Positions 47,555 through 56,921 of a stretch of DNA of 64,000 bases are shown here, one piece after another; positions within the stretch are counted from its first letter, which is position 1; each line of letters begins with the position of its first letter. The translations under genes and the position numbers were made by a program. The notes under the pieces are model-generated. The model was not told the origin of the DNA. It made no database searches and saw nothing but the letters and a program-made list of their open reading frames with translations. This DNA is from Acuticoccus sediminis (GTDB lineage Bacteria; Pseudomonadota; Alphaproteobacteria; Rhizobiales; Amorphaceae). The DNA is taken from NCBI RefSeq assembly GCF_003258595.1, contig NZ_QHHQ01000008.1:62001-126000 (forward strand), given 5' to 3'.

Positions 47555-47575
47555 GCCCCGCACGAAGGGCGGGGC
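47555..47575 (+). promoter_or_regulatory. Hairpin directly before the alcohol dehydrogenase ribosome site
   Basis: GCCCCGC-ACGAAGG-GCGGGGC is a perfect 7-base stem ending immediately before the AGGGAGG Shine-Dalgarno at 47576-47582. It could hold the mRNA leader in a fixed shape or modulate translation. Confidence 0.4.
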
Positions 47576-47587
47576 AGGGAGGCGACG

Positions 47588-48793
47588 ATGACCTTGAAGA
47601 CCAAAGCCGCGGTGTTGCGTGCCCTCGGCGAGCCGCTGCCTTATGCGCAGTCCCGCCCGATCAAGATCGAGGAGCTGACGCTCATCCCGCCGGGGCCGAT
47701 GGACATCCTGGTGAAGGTCGTCGGCGCGGGCCTGTGCCACTCGGACCTCTCGGTCATCAACGGCTCGCTCGGCCGCGGGCTGCCGGTGGTGCTCGGCCAT
47801 GAAGGCGCGGGCGAGGTGCTCGAGGTCGGCTCGGCGGTCACCGACGTGAAGAAGGGCGACCACATCGCCTTCCAGTTCGCCGGCAACTGCGGGCGCTGCA
47901 AGAATTGCCAGGCCGGCAAGCCGCAGCTCTGCGAGGCGTTCATGGCCGCGCGCGCCCACGGCGGGCTGATGTCGGGCGGCATCCACTTCCGCGACGCCAA
48001 CGACGAGCCGGTCAAGCACATGGTCGGCGTCGCCTGCTTCTCCGAATATGTCGTGGTGCACCGCGGCTCGGTGGTGGTGATCACCGACGAGCTGCCGCTC
48101 ACCGAGGCCGCGCTGTTCGGCTGCGCGGTGATGACGGGCGTCGGCGCGGTGGTGAACACCAGCCAGGTGAAGCCGGGCGAATCGGTCGCGATCTTCGGCC
48201 TTGGCGGCGTCGGCCTCTGCGGCCTGATGGGCGCGAAGGTCTCGGGCGCGGAGACGATCATCGCCGTCGACCTCGAGGACGCGAAGCTCAAGAAGGCGAT
48301 GGAGCTCGGCGCGACGCACACCTTCAACGCCAGGGACCCGGACCTCGTCGAGAAGATCAAGGATCTGACGGACGGCGGCGTCGACCACGCGATCGAGCTC
48401 GCCGGCGCGATCCCGGCGATGGAGGCGGCCTACGCGGTGGCGACGCGCGGCGGCAAGGTGGTGACAGCCGGCCTCTCGGGCACCGGCAAGAGCTTCTCCA
48501 TCAACCACGGCGACCTCGTGCTCGGCGAGAAGCACGTGTGCGGCAGCTACATGGGCTCGTGCGTGCCGATGCGCGACATCCCGCGCTTCATCAAGCTCTA
48601 CCAGTCGGGTGCGCTGCCGGTGGACGCGCTGATCGACGGCCTCGTCACCTTCGACGAGCTGAACGAGGGCTTCGACCGCCTGCACAACGGCACCGCGCTG
48701 CGCCAGGTCCTGGTGCCGCACGGTCCGGCCAGCGTCGGCGGCTCCGCCAAGGTCCAGGAAGGCGTCCCGGCCGCCCGCAGCGCGGACGTCTAG
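47588..48793 (+). CDS. Zinc-dependent medium-chain alcohol dehydrogenase
   Basis: A 401-residue medium-chain dehydrogenase of the zinc, class III-like group. The catalytic zinc ligands are in GLCHSD and GHEGAGEV, and the structural zinc cysteines are in CGRCKNCQAGKPQLC. The NAD-binding motif is AIFGLGGVGLCGL. The start ATG 47588 has AGGGAGG at the right distance. It is larger than simple alcohol dehydrogenases and has a charged C-terminal tail. The CoA-transferase downstream and the thioesterase divergently upstream suggest a shared acid/alcohol catabolic context, but the substrate is unknown. Confidence 0.9.
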   Translation: MTLKTKAAVLRALGEPLPYAQSRPIKIEELTLIPPGPMDILVKVVGAGLCHSDLSVINGSLGRGLPVVLGHEGAGEVLEVGSAVTDVKKGDHIAFQFAGNCGRCKNCQAGKPQLCEAFMAARAHGGLMSGGIHFRDANDEPVKHMVGVACFSEYVVVHRGSVVVITDELPLTEAALFGCAVMTGVGAVVNTSQVKPGESVAIFGLGGVGLCGLMGAKVSGAETIIAVDLEDAKLKKAMELGATHTFNARDPDLVEKIKDLTDGGVDHAIELAGAIPAMEAAYAVATRGGKVVTAGLSGTGKSFSINHGDLVLGEKHVCGSYMGSCVPMRDIPRFIKLYQSGALPVDALIDGLVTFDELNEGFDRLHNGTALRQVLVPHGPASVGGSAKVQEGVPAARSADV

Positions 48794-48801
48794 CTCTCTC
48801 C

Positions 48802-48826
48802 GCGCGCCCGGCCGGTCCGGGCGCGC
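48802..48826 (+). terminator. Terminator after the alcohol dehydrogenase gene
   Basis: A perfect 10-base stem GCGCGCCCGG / CCGGGCGCGC with a CCGGT loop, 8 bases after the stop and followed by TTCGCG. Confidence 0.65.
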
Positions 48827-48955
48827 TTCGCGGGGGGACGGCGCAGCGGCAAATCCCCTCGCATTTTACCGCCGCTGCAAAAAACCATTGCCCTTTGAGC
48901 GACTTCGCGACACCAAGGCCGGAGTGAACGATAAGTGCAATAGAGGGGGGGCGCG

Positions 48956-50095
48956 ATGGACAAGCCGCTTTCTGGCATCCGGGTGGTCGAGATCAGTCAC
49001 ATGATCATGGGGCCGTCCTGCGGCATGTTCCTCGCGCTGATGGGCGCCGAGGTCATCAAGATCGAGCAGCCCGGCGGCGACAAGACGCGGGACCTCACCG
49101 GCATGGGCGCCGGCTTCTTCCCCACCTTCAACCGCGGCAAGAAGTCCGTCGTCCTGGACCTCAAGAGCGAGGAGGGGCTGCGTCATCTCCACGCCCTCCT
49201 CGAGACGGCGGACGTCTTCGTCGAGAACTTCCGTGACGAGACGATCGCCCGCATGGGCCTCTCGCCGGCCGAGCTGGAGGAGCGTTATCCCCGGCTCATC
49301 TCGGCCTCCTGCAAGGGCTTCCTCGACGGACCGTACAAGAACCGCACCGCCCTCGACGAGGTCGTGCAGATGATGACCGGCATGGCCTACATGACCGGCC
49401 CGACCGGGCGCCCGCTGCGGATCGGGTCGTCGGCGACCGACATGATGGCGGGCCTATCCTCGGCCTACGCGGTGATGGGCGAGATCATGCGCCGCGAGAA
49501 GACCGGCAAGGGTGCCCAGGTGCGCACCGGCCTCTTCGAGACCAGCCTCCTCATGGTGTGCCAGCACATGGTGCAGTTCGACATCGAGGGCGTCGAGGCG
49601 CCGCCGATGCCCGAGCGGCACTTCTCCTGGCCGGTCTACGACATCTTCACCACCGCCGACGACCGCCAGATCTTCGTCGGCGCGGTGACCGAGAACCAGT
49701 GGATCAAGCTCTGCACGATCCTCGACCTTCCGGACTACATCACCGACCCGGCGCTGAAGACGCGGCCGATGCAGATCGCCGAGCGCCACCGCACGATCCC
49801 GGTGATCGCCGAGGCGATCGCGACGCGCCAGAGCGCGGACTTCTCCGCGGCGCTGGAGGCGGCGGGACTGCCGTACTCGCCGATCCTGCGTCCGGCGGAG
49901 ATGTACGACGACCCGCACGTCAACCGTCCCGGCGGCCTGTTCGTCTCCCACGAGAAGGACGGCAAGACCTTCCGCGCCCCGTCGCTCCCGTTCGAGGTCG
50001 ACGGCGTGGTGCCCGTGGCGGACACGATGGACCTGCCCGCGATCGGGGAGCACACCGACGAGATCCTCGGGTCTCTCACGGCCGCGGCGAAATAG
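48956..50095 (+). CDS. CaiB/BaiF family III CoA-transferase
   Basis: A 379-residue enzyme that moves CoA between carboxylic acids through a mixed anhydride on an aspartate. The N-terminal GIRVVEISHMIMGPSCGMFL, GAEVIKIEQPGGDKTR and VENFRDETIARMGL blocks are typical, and the likely catalytic aspartate is about Asp134 in TALDEVVQMM. A G-rich run and GCGCG stand before the ATG. The TRAP permease gene follows after 230 bases; transport of the acid and its activation may be linked. Confidence 0.92.
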   Translation: MDKPLSGIRVVEISHMIMGPSCGMFLALMGAEVIKIEQPGGDKTRDLTGMGAGFFPTFNRGKKSVVLDLKSEEGLRHLHALLETADVFVENFRDETIARMGLSPAELEERYPRLISASCKGFLDGPYKNRTALDEVVQMMTGMAYMTGPTGRPLRIGSSATDMMAGLSSAYAVMGEIMRREKTGKGAQVRTGLFETSLLMVCQHMVQFDIEGVEAPPMPERHFSWPVYDIFTTADDRQIFVGAVTENQWIKLCTILDLPDYITDPALKTRPMQIAERHRTIPVIAEAIATRQSADFSAALEAAGLPYSPILRPAEMYDDPHVNRPGGLFVSHEKDGKTFRAPSLPFEVDGVVPVADTMDLPAIGEHTDEILGSLTAAAK

Positions 50096-50325
50096 GGCCG
50101 GCGGAGTTTCCCGAACCAGCATCGTGACGAGCGAATGGTGACGCCCATCAGGACCCGACCCAAGCGCCCGACCGCTGCGCCTCACTGCGCCCGAACTTCC
50201 GCCGTCGCCGCAGACGCGCGGTCGGCCCTCCGCCGGCGACGCGATGCCGGAGCGGCGGCGACGGGCGCCTCCTGGCGGCGGTGCGCCGGTTCGGTCGGGG
50301 CCGGGCGGCCGGCCGGGGGTGCCCC

Positions 50326-51645
50326 GTGGCGCTGACCGGACCCGTCGTCGTCGCGCTGATCGCCGCGATCCGCCTCGCGGGCATACCCCTTTCGGCCGGC
50401 CTCGCGGTCACCGGCGCCGCGATCCTCTTCGCCTACGAGGGCGGCGTCTCTCCGGTTGTCGACGCGGCGGTCGCGACCTTCGGCCAGCCGCAGCTCATCG
50501 CGATCCCGCTGTTCCTCTTCATGGGCAAGGTGATGACGCGGGTCGGCATCGTCGACGACCTGTTCGACGTCGCCCGGACGCTGTGCGGCCACGTGCGCGG
50601 CGGCCTCGGTGTCGCGACGGTACTGTCCTCGATCCTGTTCGCGGTCGTCTCGGGCTCTTCGCTGGCGACAGTCGTCTCCGTCGGCGCACGGGCGATCCCG
50701 GCGATGGCCGCGGCCGGGTATGCCCGCCGGCACGTCGCGGGGCTCGTCGCCGCGGGCGGCGCGCTCGCGGTGCTGACCCCGCCGTCCGTGCCGCTGATGC
50801 TCTACGCGGTGGCCGCGCACGTCTCGATGGGGGCGCTGTTTCTGGCCGCGCTGGTCCCCGGCATCGTCCTGGGGCTCCTGTTCGCGATCTCGGCGATCCT
50901 CGACGTCGGGCACCCGGGTCACGAGCGGGCCCCGTTCGCCGGTTGGCACAGCATCGGCGCGGCGCTCGCCCGCTCGTTCGCAGTGCTGCTCCTGCCGCCG
51001 CTGATCCTCGGCGGGCTCTACTTCGGCCTCGTCACCAACGTCGAGGCGGCGGCGACGGGCGCCGTCTACGCCCTCGCCGTGGCACTTCTGGCTCCGCGCC
51101 GGGTCAGCGTCGCAGACGTGGGGGAGGCGGGCCTCGACGCGCTGAAGACGACGATCCCCGTCGCAGCGCTGATTCTCGGCGCGGGCATCTTCGCCGCGGC
51201 GGTGGCGGCGATCGGACTGCCGGCCCACCTCGCGGCGATCACGCAAGGGTGGGGCGCCCCGGCCGTCGTCCTCGCCGCGCTCGCTGTCGCCTTCCTGGCG
51301 GCGATGGTCGTCGACAACGCGGTCGTCGTCCTCGTGATCACGCCGCTGGTGTTGCCGGCGCTGACGGGGCTCGGCGTCGACCTGCTCTGGTACGGCGTCC
51401 TCCTGACGCTGATGCTCGGTCTTGCCACCATCACGCCGCCGTTCGGCCTCACGCTCTTCGTGGTCCGGGGCATCGCCAATTTGCCGCACCGCGAGGTCGG
51501 CCGCGGCGCGTGGCCGTTCGTCATCCTCCTCCTCGCCGCGATCGCGCTGGTGCTGCTGGTGCCGCACCTCGCCACGATGGTGCCGCAGTCGTCCGGCCTG
51601 CCGGTCGAGGCCGTCCCTGTGTCCATACCGGCAGGTGCGCTATAA
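50326..51645 (+). CDS. TRAP transporter large permease (DctM-like)
   Basis: The sodium-driven membrane component of a TRAP importer for organic acids. About 12 hydrophobic segments are visible. Family marks include FLFMGKVMTRVGIVDDLFDVAR, SSLATVVSVG, LTPPSVPLMLY and ATITPPFGLTLFVVRG. I start at GTG 50326 (MALTGPVVVALIAAIR), 439 residues. TRAP systems also need a small membrane protein (DctQ) and a periplasmic binding protein (DctP). Neither lies on either side, and the 230 bases upstream carry no credible gene. Confidence 0.88.
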   Translation: MALTGPVVVALIAAIRLAGIPLSAGLAVTGAAILFAYEGGVSPVVDAAVATFGQPQLIAIPLFLFMGKVMTRVGIVDDLFDVARTLCGHVRGGLGVATVLSSILFAVVSGSSLATVVSVGARAIPAMAAAGYARRHVAGLVAAGGALAVLTPPSVPLMLYAVAAHVSMGALFLAALVPGIVLGLLFAISAILDVGHPGHERAPFAGWHSIGAALARSFAVLLLPPLILGGLYFGLVTNVEAAATGAVYALAVALLAPRRVSVADVGEAGLDALKTTIPVAALILGAGIFAAAVAAIGLPAHLAAITQGWGAPAVVLAALAVAFLAAMVVDNAVVVLVITPLVLPALTGLGVDLLWYGVLLTLMLGLATITPPFGLTLFVVRGIANLPHREVGRGAWPFVILLLAAIALVLLVPHLATMVPQSSGLPVEAVPVSIPAGAL

Positions 51646-51646
51646 T
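51641..51646 (+). promoter_or_regulatory. Possible -10 element for the hppD operon
   Basis: TATAAT overlaps the stop codon of the TRAP permease, 35 bases before the hppD ATG. The -35 region 17 bases upstream (TGTGTC) is a poor match, so an activator may be needed. Confidence 0.35.
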
Positions 51647-51680
51647 CAGACCTTATTGAGAGTAACGACAGGAGAGTGCG

Positions 51681-52793
51681 ATGGGACCCTTCCCGCATGA
51701 CGCGCCCAGGTCGACGATCAGTGAGGCCAACCCCGCCGGCACCGATGGCTTCGAGTTCGTGGAGTTCGCGCACCCCGACCCGGCGGTGCTCGACACCCTG
51801 TTCCGGACGATGGGCTACACCCCGGTCGCCCGGCACAGGACCAAGGCGATCACGCTCTACCGCCAGGGCCGGATCAACTACATCCTCAACGCCGAGCCGG
51901 AGAGCCACGCCGCCGGCTTCGTCGCCCGGCATGGCCCTTGCGCCCCGGCGATGGCCTGGCGCGTGGTCGATGCGCAGCACGCGCTGGAGCGCGCCGTCGG
52001 CATGGGCGCGACCGCCTACGACGGGCCGGGCAAGACGCTCGACGTTCCCGCCGTCGTCGGTATCGGCGGCTCGCTCCTCTATTTCGTGGACACCTACGGC
52101 GAGGACGGCTCGTGCTACGCGCGGGAGTTCGAGTGGTTGGGGGAGGCGGATCCGGTCCCCGAGGGGGTCGGCTTCTACTATCTCGACCACCTGACCCACA
52201 ACGTGGTCCGCGGCAACATGGACACGTGGTACAAGTTCTACCACGACGTCTTCAACTTCCGCGAAATCCGCTTCTTCGACATCAAGGGACGGATGACCGG
52301 ACTGACGAGCCGCGCGCTCACGTCGCCCTGCGGGAAGATCCGCATCCCCATCAACGAGTCGACCGACGACAACTCCCAGATCGAGGAATACCTCAAGGAG
52401 TACAAAGGCGAGGGAATCCAGCATATCGCCGTCGGCACGGAGCGGATCTACGACGCGACCGACGCGCTCGCCGCGAACGGGCTCGAGTTCATGCCGGGGC
52501 CGCCGGACACCTACTACGAGATGTCCCATCGCCGCGTGCACGGCCACGACGAGCCCGTCGAGCGGATGAAGCAGCACGGCATCCTCATCGACGGCGAGGG
52601 CGTGGTGGGCGGCGGGCACACCAAGATCCTGCTGCAGATCTTCTCCAGAACGGTCATCGGGCCGATCTTCTTCGAGTTCATCCAGCGCAAGGGTGACGAC
52701 GGGTTCGGCGAGGGCAACTTCAAGGCGCTCTTCGAGTCCATCGAGGAGGACCAGATCCGTCGCGGCGTGCTGTCGCCGGAAGCTGCCAAGTAA
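51681..52793 (+). CDS. hppD: 4-hydroxyphenylpyruvate dioxygenase
   Basis: A non-haem iron enzyme that turns 4-hydroxyphenylpyruvate into homogentisate, the first committed step of tyrosine breakdown here. The 370-residue protein has the two vicinal-oxygen-chelate halves. The iron ligands are expected in YLDHLTHNV, GEGIQHIAVGT and the glutamate of FFEFIQRKGDDGFGEGNF. AGGAGAG precedes the ATG. It heads hppD-hmgA-fahA-Rieske on one strand. Confidence 0.95.
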   Translation: MGPFPHDAPRSTISEANPAGTDGFEFVEFAHPDPAVLDTLFRTMGYTPVARHRTKAITLYRQGRINYILNAEPESHAAGFVARHGPCAPAMAWRVVDAQHALERAVGMGATAYDGPGKTLDVPAVVGIGGSLLYFVDTYGEDGSCYAREFEWLGEADPVPEGVGFYYLDHLTHNVVRGNMDTWYKFYHDVFNFREIRFFDIKGRMTGLTSRALTSPCGKIRIPINESTDDNSQIEEYLKEYKGEGIQHIAVGTERIYDATDALAANGLEFMPGPPDTYYEMSHRRVHGHDEPVERMKQHGILIDGEGVVGGGHTKILLQIFSRTVIGPIFFEFIQRKGDDGFGEGNFKALFESIEEDQIRRGVLSPEAAK

Positions 52794-52838
52794 CACCGGC
52801 CCGGAAGAACGAGGGGACAACCCCATGGAGGATCGCCG

Positions 52839-54209
52839 ATGAACAAGCTGGAGCGGATCGCGGGCGATCCGGCCACCCGCCCGCGCGTCACCACGCACGA
52901 AGGCTACATGCCCGGCTTCGGCAACGACTTCGAGACGGAGGCGCTCTACGGTGCGCTGCCGGTCGGCCGCAACTCGCCGCAGCGCTGCCCCTACGGGCTC
53001 TATGCCGAGCAGCTCTCCGGCTCGCCCTTCACCGCGCCGCGCGTCGCCAACGAGCGCTCCTGGCTCTACCGGATGCGCCCGACGGTGCGCCACTTCGGCG
53101 CGATGGTGCCCGTCGACCTGCCGTTCTGGCGGTCGGCCCCCGTCCGCGGCGAGGCCAGGACCCCGCCGGTCCCGCTGCGCTGGGGCGCGACGCCGATCCC
53201 GGACGAGCCGCTGACGTTCCTGACCGGAATGCGCACCGTGTGCGCTGCGGGTGACGCCTCCGGCCATCAGGGCTCGGCGACGCACCTCTACCTCGCCACC
53301 CGGTCGATGGAGGACGACTATTTCTACAACGCCGACGCGGAGATGCTGGTCGTCCCGCAGGTCGGTGCGCTCACCTTCTTCACCGAGATGGGCATCATCG
53401 ACGTCGCGCCGGGCGAGATCGCGATCCTGCCACGGGGCTGCAAGTTCAAGGCGATGCTGGGGGACGGTCCGGCGCGGGGCTATGTCTGCGAGAACTACGG
53501 CGCGAAGTTCACCTGCCCGGACCGGGGTCCGATCGGTGCCAACTGTCTCGCCAACCCGCGCGACTTCCTCACCCCCGTCGCGGCCTACGAGGAGAAGGAC
53601 GGCACCGCCTGCACTCTCACGGTGAAGTGGGGCGGCGACTTCCACGTGACGCAGATCGACCATTCGCCGCTCGACGTCGTCGCCTGGCACGGCAACTACG
53701 CGCCCTATAAGTATAACTTGCGCAACTTTTCGCCGGTCGGTCCGATCCTGTTCGACCATGCGGACCCGTCGATCTTCACCGTGCTCACCTCGCCGTCCGG
53801 CGAGCCGGGGACGGCCAACGTCGACTTCGTGATCTTCCCGCCGCGCTGGCTGGTGGCGGAGAACACGTTCCGCCCGCCCTGGTACCACATGAACATCATG
53901 AGCGAGTTCATGGGCCTGATCGAAGGCGTCTACGACGCCAAGCCGGAGGGGTTCGTGCCGGGCGGCATGAGCCTGCACAACTGCATGCTCCCGCACGGCC
54001 CGGACACCGAGGCGTTCCTGAAGGGCTCGTTCGCGCCGATGGAGCCGGCCAAGCTCGACAACACCATCGCCTTCATGTTCGAGACGCTGCTGCCGCAGCA
54101 CCTGACCCGCTACGCGGCCGAGCACCCGGAGCTGCAGGCGAGCTATCCGCAGTGCTGGGCGGGGATCGAGAAGAACTTCGACCCGACACGGCCGGAGTGG
54201 AGCGGCTGA
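52839..54209 (+). CDS. hmgA: Homogentisate 1,2-dioxygenase
   Basis: A cupin-fold iron dioxygenase that opens the homogentisate ring to maleylacetoacetate. The 456-residue length is standard. Conserved parts are [16 protein letters not shown] near the start, and the metal-site blocks [16 protein letters not shown] and [12 protein letters not shown]. It starts 45 bases after hppD and ends 3 bases before fahA, so the genes are surely co-transcribed. Confidence 0.96.
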   Translation: MNKLERIAGDPATRPRVTTHEGYMPGFGNDFETEALYGALPVGRNSPQRCPYGLYAEQLSGSPFTAPRVANERSWLYRMRPTVRHFGAMVPVDLPFWRSAPVRGEARTPPVPLRWGATPIPDEPLTFLTGMRTVCAAGDASGHQGSATHLYLATRSMEDDYFYNADAEMLVVPQVGALTFFTEMGIIDVAPGEIAILPRGCKFKAMLGDGPARGYVCENYGAKFTCPDRGPIGANCLANPRDFLTPVAAYEEKDGTACTLTVKWGGDFHVTQIDHSPLDVVAWHGNYAPYKYNLRNFSPVGPILFDHADPSIFTVLTSPSGEPGTANVDFVIFPPRWLVAENTFRPPWYHMNIMSEFMGLIEGVYDAKPEGFVPGGMSLHNCMLPHGPDTEAFLKGSFAPMEPAKLDNTIAFMFETLLPQHLTRYAAEHPELQASYPQCWAGIEKNFDPTRPEWSG

Positions 54210-54212
54210 GGG

Positions 54213-55490
54213 ATGCGTGACGAGACTCACGACCCGGCCCGCCAGAGCTGGGTTCCCGGTGCGGCGGGCCACCCGGACTTCCCGCTGCAGAACCTGCCGT
54301 TCGGCGTCTTGTCGACCGGCGACCGGCCGCGGGTCGGCGTCGCGATCGGCGACCACGTCCTCGACCTGGCGGCCCTCGAGGCGGCCGGTCTCGTGCGCCC
54401 CGATCCCGAACGGACGGTGTTCGACGCCCCGGCGCTCAACCCCTTCATGGCCCTCGGGCCGGCGGCGTGGCAGGCGACGCGGGAAGCCCTGTCACGACTT
54501 CTGGGCGGCGAGGACGCGCGGCTGCGGGACGACCCGGTGCTGACCGGCCGTGCGCTGATCCCGGCGGAGCGGGCGATGCTCCAGCTTCCGTTCAAGGTCG
54601 CCGAGTACACCGACTTCTACGCCTCGCGCGAGCACGCGACGAACGTCGGCACGATGTTCCGCGGGCCGGACAACGCCCTCCCGGCCAACTGGCTCCACAT
54701 CCCGATCGGCTACAACGGGCGGGCCTCGACGGTGGTCGTCTCGGGCGGCGGCATCGTGCGGCCGATGGGCCAGCTCAAGGCGCCCGGCGACCAGGCGCCG
54801 CGCTTCGGCGCGTCCGAGCGGCTCGACTTCGAGCTCGAGGTCGGGGCCGTCGTCGGTACCGCCACGGCGATGGGGACGCGCCTGTCGACGGCGCAGGCGG
54901 ACCGGGCGATCTTCGGCTACGTCCTCCTCAACGACTGGTCCGCGCGCGACATCCAGGTGTGGGAGTACGTGCCGCTCGGGCCGTTCCAGTCGAAGGCGTT
55001 CGCGACGTCGATCTCTCCCTGGGTGGTGACGGCGGCCGCGCTCGAGCCGTTCCGGACCGAGGCGCCCGGGCGCCTCGCCCCGCTGCTGCCCTACCTGCAC
55101 GAGGATACGCCCAACAACCTCGACCTGGAGCTCGCCGTCGACCTCGCGCCGGCGGACGGCGAGCCGGCGACGATCGCCCGCACCAATGCGTCGGGGCTCT
55201 ACTATTCTTCGGCGCAGCAGCTTGCGCACCATACGGCGTGCGGGTGCGCGATGTCGGTCGGGGATCTCCTCGGTTCGGGCACCGTCTCGGGCCGGGCGCC
55301 GGGCAGCTACGGCTCGCTCCTCGAACTGGCGTGGAACGGCGCCCACCCGGTCCGCCTCTCCGACGGCACGTCGCGAACCTTCCTCGCCGACGGGGACACT
55401 GTCACGCTGCGCGGCTGGTGTGCGCGGGACGGGGCCGCGCGCATCGGGTTCGGGGCCTGTCGCGGGACGATCCTCCCGGCGCACGCGTGA
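54213..55490 (+). CDS. fahA: Fumarylacetoacetase
   Basis: Hydrolyses fumarylacetoacetate to fumarate and acetoacetate, the last step of homogentisate breakdown. The 425-residue protein has the N-terminal FPLQNLPFGVLST domain. Active-site and calcium-site motifs are EYTDFYASREHATNVGTMFRG, shown here as EYTDFY and HATNVG, FELEVGAVVG and LLNDWSARDIQ. The late ELAWNGAHPVRL segment also fits. The stop overlaps the start of the Rieske gene (GTGA). No maleylacetoacetate isomerase gene is in the operon. Confidence 0.95.
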   Translation: MRDETHDPARQSWVPGAAGHPDFPLQNLPFGVLSTGDRPRVGVAIGDHVLDLAALEAAGLVRPDPERTVFDAPALNPFMALGPAAWQATREALSRLLGGEDARLRDDPVLTGRALIPAERAMLQLPFKVAEYTDFYASREHATNVGTMFRGPDNALPANWLHIPIGYNGRASTVVVSGGGIVRPMGQLKAPGDQAPRFGASERLDFELEVGAVVGTATAMGTRLSTAQADRAIFGYVLLNDWSARDIQVWEYVPLGPFQSKAFATSISPWVVTAAALEPFRTEAPGRLAPLLPYLHEDTPNNLDLELAVDLAPADGEPATIARTNASGLYYSSAQQLAHHTACGCAMSVGDLLGSGTVSGRAPGSYGSLLELAWNGAHPVRLSDGTSRTFLADGDTVTLRGWCARDGAARIGFGACRGTILPAHA

Positions 55491-55873
55491 GCGGGGTGTT
55501 GGACGGCGAGGCCTGGCGCGCCTACGCCTCCGCCCCGCCCGACGGGACGCCCGTCATCGCGGCGAGCGAGGTGGAGACGGTGCGGAGCGTCCCGGTGGTT
55601 TCGCCCCGGGGAGAGTTTCCGCTCCTCCTGGTGCGTGTCGGCACGGCGGTGGCCGCCTACGTCAACGCCTGTCCGCACCAGTACCTGCCGCTCGACTACC
55701 GCGGGCCGCAGATCCTGTCGGCGGACGGGGCGCGGCTCCTGTGCACCTCGCACGGGGCGCAGTACGACGCGGCGACCGGGGAGGGCGTCGCCGGGGTTGG
55801 TCTCGGCTGCTCCCTCGACCCCGTTCCGGTCCACACCGATGCCGACGGCCTCCTCAGGTTCGGCCGCGCCTAG
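55487..55873 (+). CDS. Rieske [2Fe-2S] ferredoxin-like protein
   Basis: A 128-residue stand-alone Rieske protein. The cluster ligands are clear: CPH in NACPHQYLPLDY and CTSH in LLCTSHGAQYD, the C-x-H and C-x2-H pair. It starts at GTG 55487, overlapping the fahA stop by four bases, so it is translated with the tyrosine genes. Such small Rieske proteins pass electrons to oxygenases; no Rieske oxygenase is in the window. A role in keeping or repairing the iron of HppD or HmgA is a speculation. Confidence 0.85.
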   Translation: MSGVLDGEAWRAYASAPPDGTPVIAASEVETVRSVPVVSPRGEFPLLLVRVGTAVAAYVNACPHQYLPLDYRGPQILSADGARLLCTSHGAQYDAATGEGVAGVGLGCSLDPVPVHTDADGLLRFGRA

Positions 55874-55898
55874 CAGGGGGCTGCCGGTCGCGGCCGCG

Positions 55899-56921
55899 CT
55901 AGACGAGGGATTTGGCGGAGAGCCAGGCGTCGATGGCGCGGTTCACCTCGTCCGGCTTCTCGAGCATCAGGTGGTGGCCGGCCTCGACGCTCGCCTCGGA
56001 GAGGTCGGTGCAGTCCTCGCGCATGGGGTCGGCGAGGCGCCCGGCGGTGGTCTGGCAGACCGTGTCGAGCTCGGCATGGATGAAGAGGACGGGCATCGTG
56101 AGGCGCCCGAAGTCCGGCGCGGCGGCCGCGTGGGCCGCGTTGAGGCGGTCGTTCATGTACCATGCGTCGGCGCCGCGGAAGCCGGTGGCGCCGAACGCCG
56201 CGACGAGGGCGGCGAAGTCCGCGTCGGACATCAGCTGCGTGTGGCGGGGGGCGTCGGGGGCGCGGCCGGCCTCGCCGAACCAGCCGCCGCGGGCGCACAC
56301 GTTCGCCGTGATCGCCGGCTTCCCGGCCGAACGGCGCGAGCCGAACCGGAAGAGCGCGGCCATGGTCGCCGGGATGTCGGCCTCGAAATGGCGCGCGGCG
56401 GCGGCGAAGCTCTCCCGGTAGTGGAGCCAGTAGTCCCACTGGCCGACGGGGTAGGTGCCGGCCGGGTAGATCGACCGGTCGACCAGCGGCACCAGCGTCT
56501 CCAGCGTGAAGCCGCGCGCGAGGTAGGGCACGCACATCGACACGACGCCCCGGCAGCGCTCGGCGTGGTGCGCGGCGAGGCCCCAGACGACGGGGCTGCC
56601 CCAGTCGCGCCCCACCCAGACCGCCGGCGCGCCGCCGAGCGAGTCGTGCAACTCGACCATGTCGGCGACGATCTCCGGCACGGCGTAGGCGTCGATCCGG
56701 TTCGGCACCGAGGAGCCGCCGTAGCCGCGCATGTCCGGGGCGATGCAGCGCCAGCCCTGCCGGGCGAAGTGGGTGAGCTGGTGGCGCCACAGGAGGCCGA
56801 GCTCCGGCCAGCCGTGGCACATGATCATCAACGGGCCGGTCTGCGGTCCCGCGTCGAGGTAGGCGGTGCGGTGTCGCGGGGACGTGGTGACGCCGAGGCG
56901 CACGGCGGGGGCGTCGGTCAT
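55899..56921 (-). CDS. Epoxide-hydrolase-like alpha/beta-hydrolase
   Basis: A 340-residue alpha/beta-hydrolase of the epoxide hydrolase/haloalkane dehalogenase group. The oxyanion motif is CHGWPELGLLW and the nucleophile is the aspartate in VGRDWGSPVVW. A cap domain (about 135-240) follows, and the charge-relay His lies in EAGHHLMLEKPDEV. DMRGYGGSS is also typical. It starts inside the stop of the upstream epimerase gene (ATGA overlap), so the two are one unit. The substrate is unknown. Confidence 0.88.
   Translation of the reverse strand: MTDAPAVRLGVTTSPRHRTAYLDAGPQTGPLMIMCHGWPELGLLWRHQLTHFARQGWRCIAPDMRGYGGSSVPNRIDAYAVPEIVADMVELHDSLGGAPAVWVGRDWGSPVVWGLAAHHAERCRGVVSMCVPYLARGFTLETLVPLVDRSIYPAGTYPVGQWDYWLHYRESFAAAARHFEADIPATMAALFRFGSRRSAGKPAITANVCARGGWFGEAGRAPDAPRHTQLMSDADFAALVAAFGATGFRGADAWYMNDRLNAAHAAAAPDFGRLTMPVLFIHAELDTVCQTTAGRLADPMREDCTDLSEASVEAGHHLMLEKPDEVNRAIDAWLSAKSLV

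Noticed and set aside
50096-50325. A possible remnant of a TRAP small subunit before the large permease
   Set aside because: None of the frames shows the four hydrophobic helices of DctQ.
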